A stretch of DNA of 64,000 nt from Actinomycetales bacterium (GTDB taxonomy: Bacteria > Actinomycetota > Actinomycetes > S36-B12): positions 62,001 through 126,000 of the forward strand of contig JAGWVT010000001.1 in assembly GCA_018970765.1 (NCBI GenBank). The letters are read 5' to 3'. Positions 61,109 to 64,000 of this stretch are shown here, piece after piece. The notes beneath the pieces were generated by a model. That model did no database searches, was not told the origin of the DNA, and worked only from the letters and a program-made list of their open reading frames with translations. The stretch's first letter is position 1. Each line of letters opens with the position of its first letter. The position numbers and the translations under genes are program-made.

Positions 61109-62875
61109 ATGCGCAAGATCGGATCCCGAAGCGGGATCATTCTGGCCTCTGCGGTCATCGGGTCGCTCATCCTGGCGGCCTGCGGTGGCGGAGGCGACAC
61201 ATCCAGTTCGGGTTCTGGGGCGGCATCCGCTGCTGCCTCCGGCGGAGCTGCGGGTGGCGCGGGCACCCCGCAGGCAGGGGGCACCATCTCGATTCTCACC
61301 AATGCTGAGCAACTCCAGACCCTCGACCCGCAGGTGATCTACACGGGCGAGGATCTGGCATTCCTCGGTGCGACCATCATGCGTTCGCTCACGACCTATC
61401 AACTGTCACCGGACAACGCTGAGGGCACGAGCTTGGTTGCCGATATGGCAACCGACACTGGCACCGCGTCTAACGGCGGCAAGACCTGGCAGTTCACCCT
61501 CAAGGACGGCATCAAGTGGGAGGACGGCAAGCCCGTCACCTGCGCCGACGTTGCCTACGGCGTCTCCCGGACATTTGCTACGGACATCATTGCCGGCGGT
61601 CCGACCTACGCCTTGGTGTACCTGGATATCCCAACCAACGAGGACGGTAGCTCGCAGTACAAGGGCCCGTACTCCGGTGAAGGCCAGGAGCTTTTCGACA
61701 AGGCCGTGACCTGCGATGGCAACACCATCACGTTCAATCTGAACCAGCCGGTTCCGGACTTCAACTACACGGTAACCCTTGGTTTCGGCGCGGTTCGCAA
61801 GGACGCAGACACCGGGGCTGAGTACGCCATGAAGCCTCTGTCCAACGGGCCATACAAGATCGAGAGTTACCAGACCGGTAAGGGCGGCAAGCTGGTGCTG
61901 GTGCGCAACGACCAGTGGGATCCGGCGACGGACAGCTGGCGTTTGGCGCTACCGGACTCCTGGGTCTACGACTTTGGTCTTGACGAAGCGGCCATTGACC
62001 AGCGACTCATCGCGTCATCGGGTCCGGACGAATATGCATTGAGCCTTACCCTCATGACTGCCTCATTGCCGGTTATCTTCGACAATCCACAGTACGAGTC
62101 GCGGCGGATCGATGCGTTTGATCCGTACACGCGGTACGTCGCGATCGACACGGTGAAGATCCCGAATGAGAAGTGCCGTCAGGCAATCGGTGTTGCCATC
62201 GATCGCGAAGCACTTCGCACCGTTGCCGGCGGTAAGTACGCCGGTGACTACGCCGATGGACTCGTCAAGCCGAACATCGGTATCGACTATGCACCGACAG
62301 GTCTGTGGGATGGGCTGCTCGGCCAAGCAGTTCCACCAACTGGTGATGCTGAGTTCGCCAAGAAGTTGATTGCGGAAGCTGGGGACTGCCCGACCGAGAT
62401 CACCCTGGATTATCCGCAGAGTGCAGACAACGACAAGGCCGCTTCGGTCTGGGTTGACAGCATGGCCAAGGTTGGCATCACACTCAAGCCGAACCCGATC
62501 GAGCCGGGGCAGTACTACGGCATCGTCTTCGATCCGGAGAAGGCACACGAGTTGATCACCGCTGGCTGGGGCCCGGACTGGCCGAACGCCTCGACGGTCA
62601 TTCCGCCGTTGACGACCATCAACGGCGGGTTCGACCTATCCCGTTGGGACGACCCTGCGTGGGTCGAGAAGGTCAAGGCGGCATCGCAGGAGCTCGATCG
62701 CAACAAGCAGGCCACCATGTGGCAGGAGCTCAACACCGAGTCGTCCCGTCTCATGCTGACCATCCCCACGCGGTTTGGTCGCGATCAGCGCATGGCGGGC
62801 ACCAAGGTGGGGCCGGTCTACAGCTGGCCGGCGTACGGCTCATGGCCTTACGCGGCTATGGGTGTGACTGGCTGA
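61109..62875 (+). CDS. ABC transporter substrate-binding lipoprotein, family 5 (OppA-like)
   Basis: Lipobox LAAC; SBP_bac_5-type sequence (WQFTLKDGIKWEDGKPVTCADVAYGVSR). Confidence 0.93.
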   Translation: MRKIGSRSGIILASAVIGSLILAACGGGGDTSSSGSGAASAAASGGAAGGAGTPQAGGTISILTNAEQLQTLDPQVIYTGEDLAFLGATIMRSLTTYQLSPDNAEGTSLVADMATDTGTASNGGKTWQFTLKDGIKWEDGKPVTCADVAYGVSRTFATDIIAGGPTYALVYLDIPTNEDGSSQYKGPYSGEGQELFDKAVTCDGNTITFNLNQPVPDFNYTVTLGFGAVRKDADTGAEYAMKPLSNGPYKIESYQTGKGGKLVLVRNDQWDPATDSWRLALPDSWVYDFGLDEAAIDQRLIASSGPDEYALSLTLMTASLPVIFDNPQYESRRIDAFDPYTRYVAIDTVKIPNEKCRQAIGVAIDREALRTVAGGKYAGDYADGLVKPNIGIDYAPTGLWDGLLGQAVPPTGDAEFAKKLIAEAGDCPTEITLDYPQSADNDKAASVWVDSMAKVGITLKPNPIEPGQYYGIVFDPEKAHELITAGWGPDWPNASTVIPPLTTINGGFDLSRWDDPAWVEKVKAASQELDRNKQATMWQELNTESSRLMLTIPTRFGRDQRMAGTKVGPVYSWPAYGSWPYAAMGVTG

Positions 62876-62885
62876 TTGACGCGCG

Positions 62886-62916
62886 TGTGGGGGCGGGTCA
62901 CCGATCCGCCCCCACA
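62886..62916 (+). terminator. Hairpin downstream of SBP gene (attenuator/mRNA stabiliser; no U tract)
   Basis: TGTGGGGGCGG-GTCACCGAT-CCGCCCCCACA, 11-bp perfect stem. Confidence 0.7.
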
Positions 62917-63028
62917 TGGCCATCGAGCGGTGAAGGTGCTGGCCGTCAACAAGAGGTTGCGCGAATTGGTTGACGGATCGGCGTTACTTTTTCAGTTCAC
63001 TACTTATTGAGTTCAGCGAGGAGGTGAG

Positions 63029-64000
63029 ATGACCGGGTACGTGCTCAGGCGAGTTCTCATCATGCTGCTGATGCTCCTGCTGCTCACCCTGGCTGTCTTC
63101 TTCCTATTTAGCATCCTGCCGGCGGATGTGGCACGGCTCTCCTGCGGCAAGGCCTGCACACCGGAGATCATCGAGTCCAATCGCATCCGCCTTGGCCTAG
63201 ACAAGTCCGTCATCGAGCAGTACTGGATCTTCATGAAGGGCCTGCTCTTCGGACGCACCTATCCCGAAGGCGGCGGCCCGGGTTCCATTGATTGCCAGGC
63301 TCCCTGCTTGGGCTATTCATTCCGACGCAACACGCCCGTTCTGCAGCTCATTGTTGATCGCCTACCGACGACGATATTCCTCGCGCTGGGTGCCTTCATC
63401 ATTTTCACGGTCGTTGGCATGGCCACCGGTGTGCTGGCCGCCCTGCGGCGCGGTCGTTGGCAGGACAAGACCATCATGGGCGTTGCTCTGCTCGGCTATT
63501 CACTACCGTCGTTCTTCCTCGGCCTAGTTGTGCTGTTCTTCATCATCATTCGTTGGCAGTGGCTGCCCTATCCGTCGTACATCTCACCGCTGGACAACCC
63601 GGTGCAGTTCTTCCAGACAATGTTGCTGCCGTGGATCGTGTTGGCGATTTTGTACGCGGCCTTCTACACCAGACTTACCCGTAGCCAGATGCTGGAAACC
63701 CTGGGCGAGGACTACATCCGTACGGCTCGCGCTAAGGGCCTGCCTGAGCGCACGGTGGTGGGCAAGCATGCGCTGCGCGCGGGCTTGAGCCCCATCGTCA
63801 CGGCCGCCGGTCTTGACCTGGCTGGCCTACTCGGGGGCGCGATCATCACCGAGAGCGTCTTTAGTCTGCCGGGTATTGGCACACTGGCGGTGTCATCGGT
63901 TGTTGACCCTGACCTACCCGTGCTTGTGGGCGTGACCCTCATTGCCGCGTTCTTCGTCATAGTGGCAAACCTCATCGTGGATCTTCTCTACGCGGCAATT
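63029..64000 (+). CDS. ABC transporter permease (OppB/DppB-like), partial at window edge
   Basis: ATG 63029 reads MTGYVLRRVLIMLLMLLLLTLAVFFLFSILPADVARL...; open to nt 64000, so absent from the ORF track. Confidence 0.92.
   Translation, partial: MTGYVLRRVLIMLLMLLLLTLAVFFLFSILPADVARLSCGKACTPEIIESNRIRLGLDKSVIEQYWIFMKGLLFGRTYPEGGGPGSIDCQAPCLGYSFRRNTPVLQLIVDRLPTTIFLALGAFIIFTVVGMATGVLAALRRGRWQDKTIMGVALLGYSLPSFFLGLVVLFFIIIRWQWLPYPSYISPLDNPVQFFQTMLLPWIVLAILYAAFYTRLTRSQMLETLGEDYIRTARAKGLPERTVVGKHALRAGLSPIVTAAGLDLAGLLGGAIITESVFSLPGIGTLAVSSVVDPDLPVLVGVTLIAAFFVIVANLIVDLLYAAI

Overview
The window is high-GC actinobacterial chromosome, densely packed and mostly housekeeping. From left to right: nadC(end)-coaX-HAD-lysS-argA-like-amidase-eno-FtsB-like-DUF501-ppx; LacI; family-5-type UDG with an overlapping tRNA; BI-1; MBL/cbs; msrA/metB; a sulfatase/MFS/Gfo-Idh/aldolase operon; TIGR04338/DUF2786; a DrrAB-type ABC pair; greA-DUF4307-mca-SURF1-PfkB-DUF3817-ung; NfeD/SPFH; a Vgb-like beta-propeller; FUSC; a BrnT-like TA module; DUF255 thioredoxin; uppS-phoH-fumarase-glpX-DUF4245-xseB-xseA-ispH-DUF6542; an accessory zone; ychF; typA; and an Opp-type ABC transporter running off the right edge. 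There is no rRNA, CRISPR array or intact transposase. The strongest unusual signal is at ychF. The ychF start sequence occurs three times: the real one at 54909, a 23-bp exact copy at 54257, and a diverged copy at 53383. The two upstream copies keep a leaderless-type promoter, and small cargo modules (DUF1048+PadR; GNAT) lie between the copies. A decayed serine-recombinase-like fragment lies about 0.4 kb downstream of the ychF stop. This looks like serial insertion at the ychF 5' end. Other notable points are a 73-nt class-I-shaped tRNA with a UAA (Leu) anticodon that supplies the stop codon of the UDG gene, two divergent gene pairs with identical 17-bp intergenic regions and overlapping -10 elements, and a widespread TANNNT-N6-RTG leaderless start architecture. 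All calls come from reading the sequence; no database searches were run.
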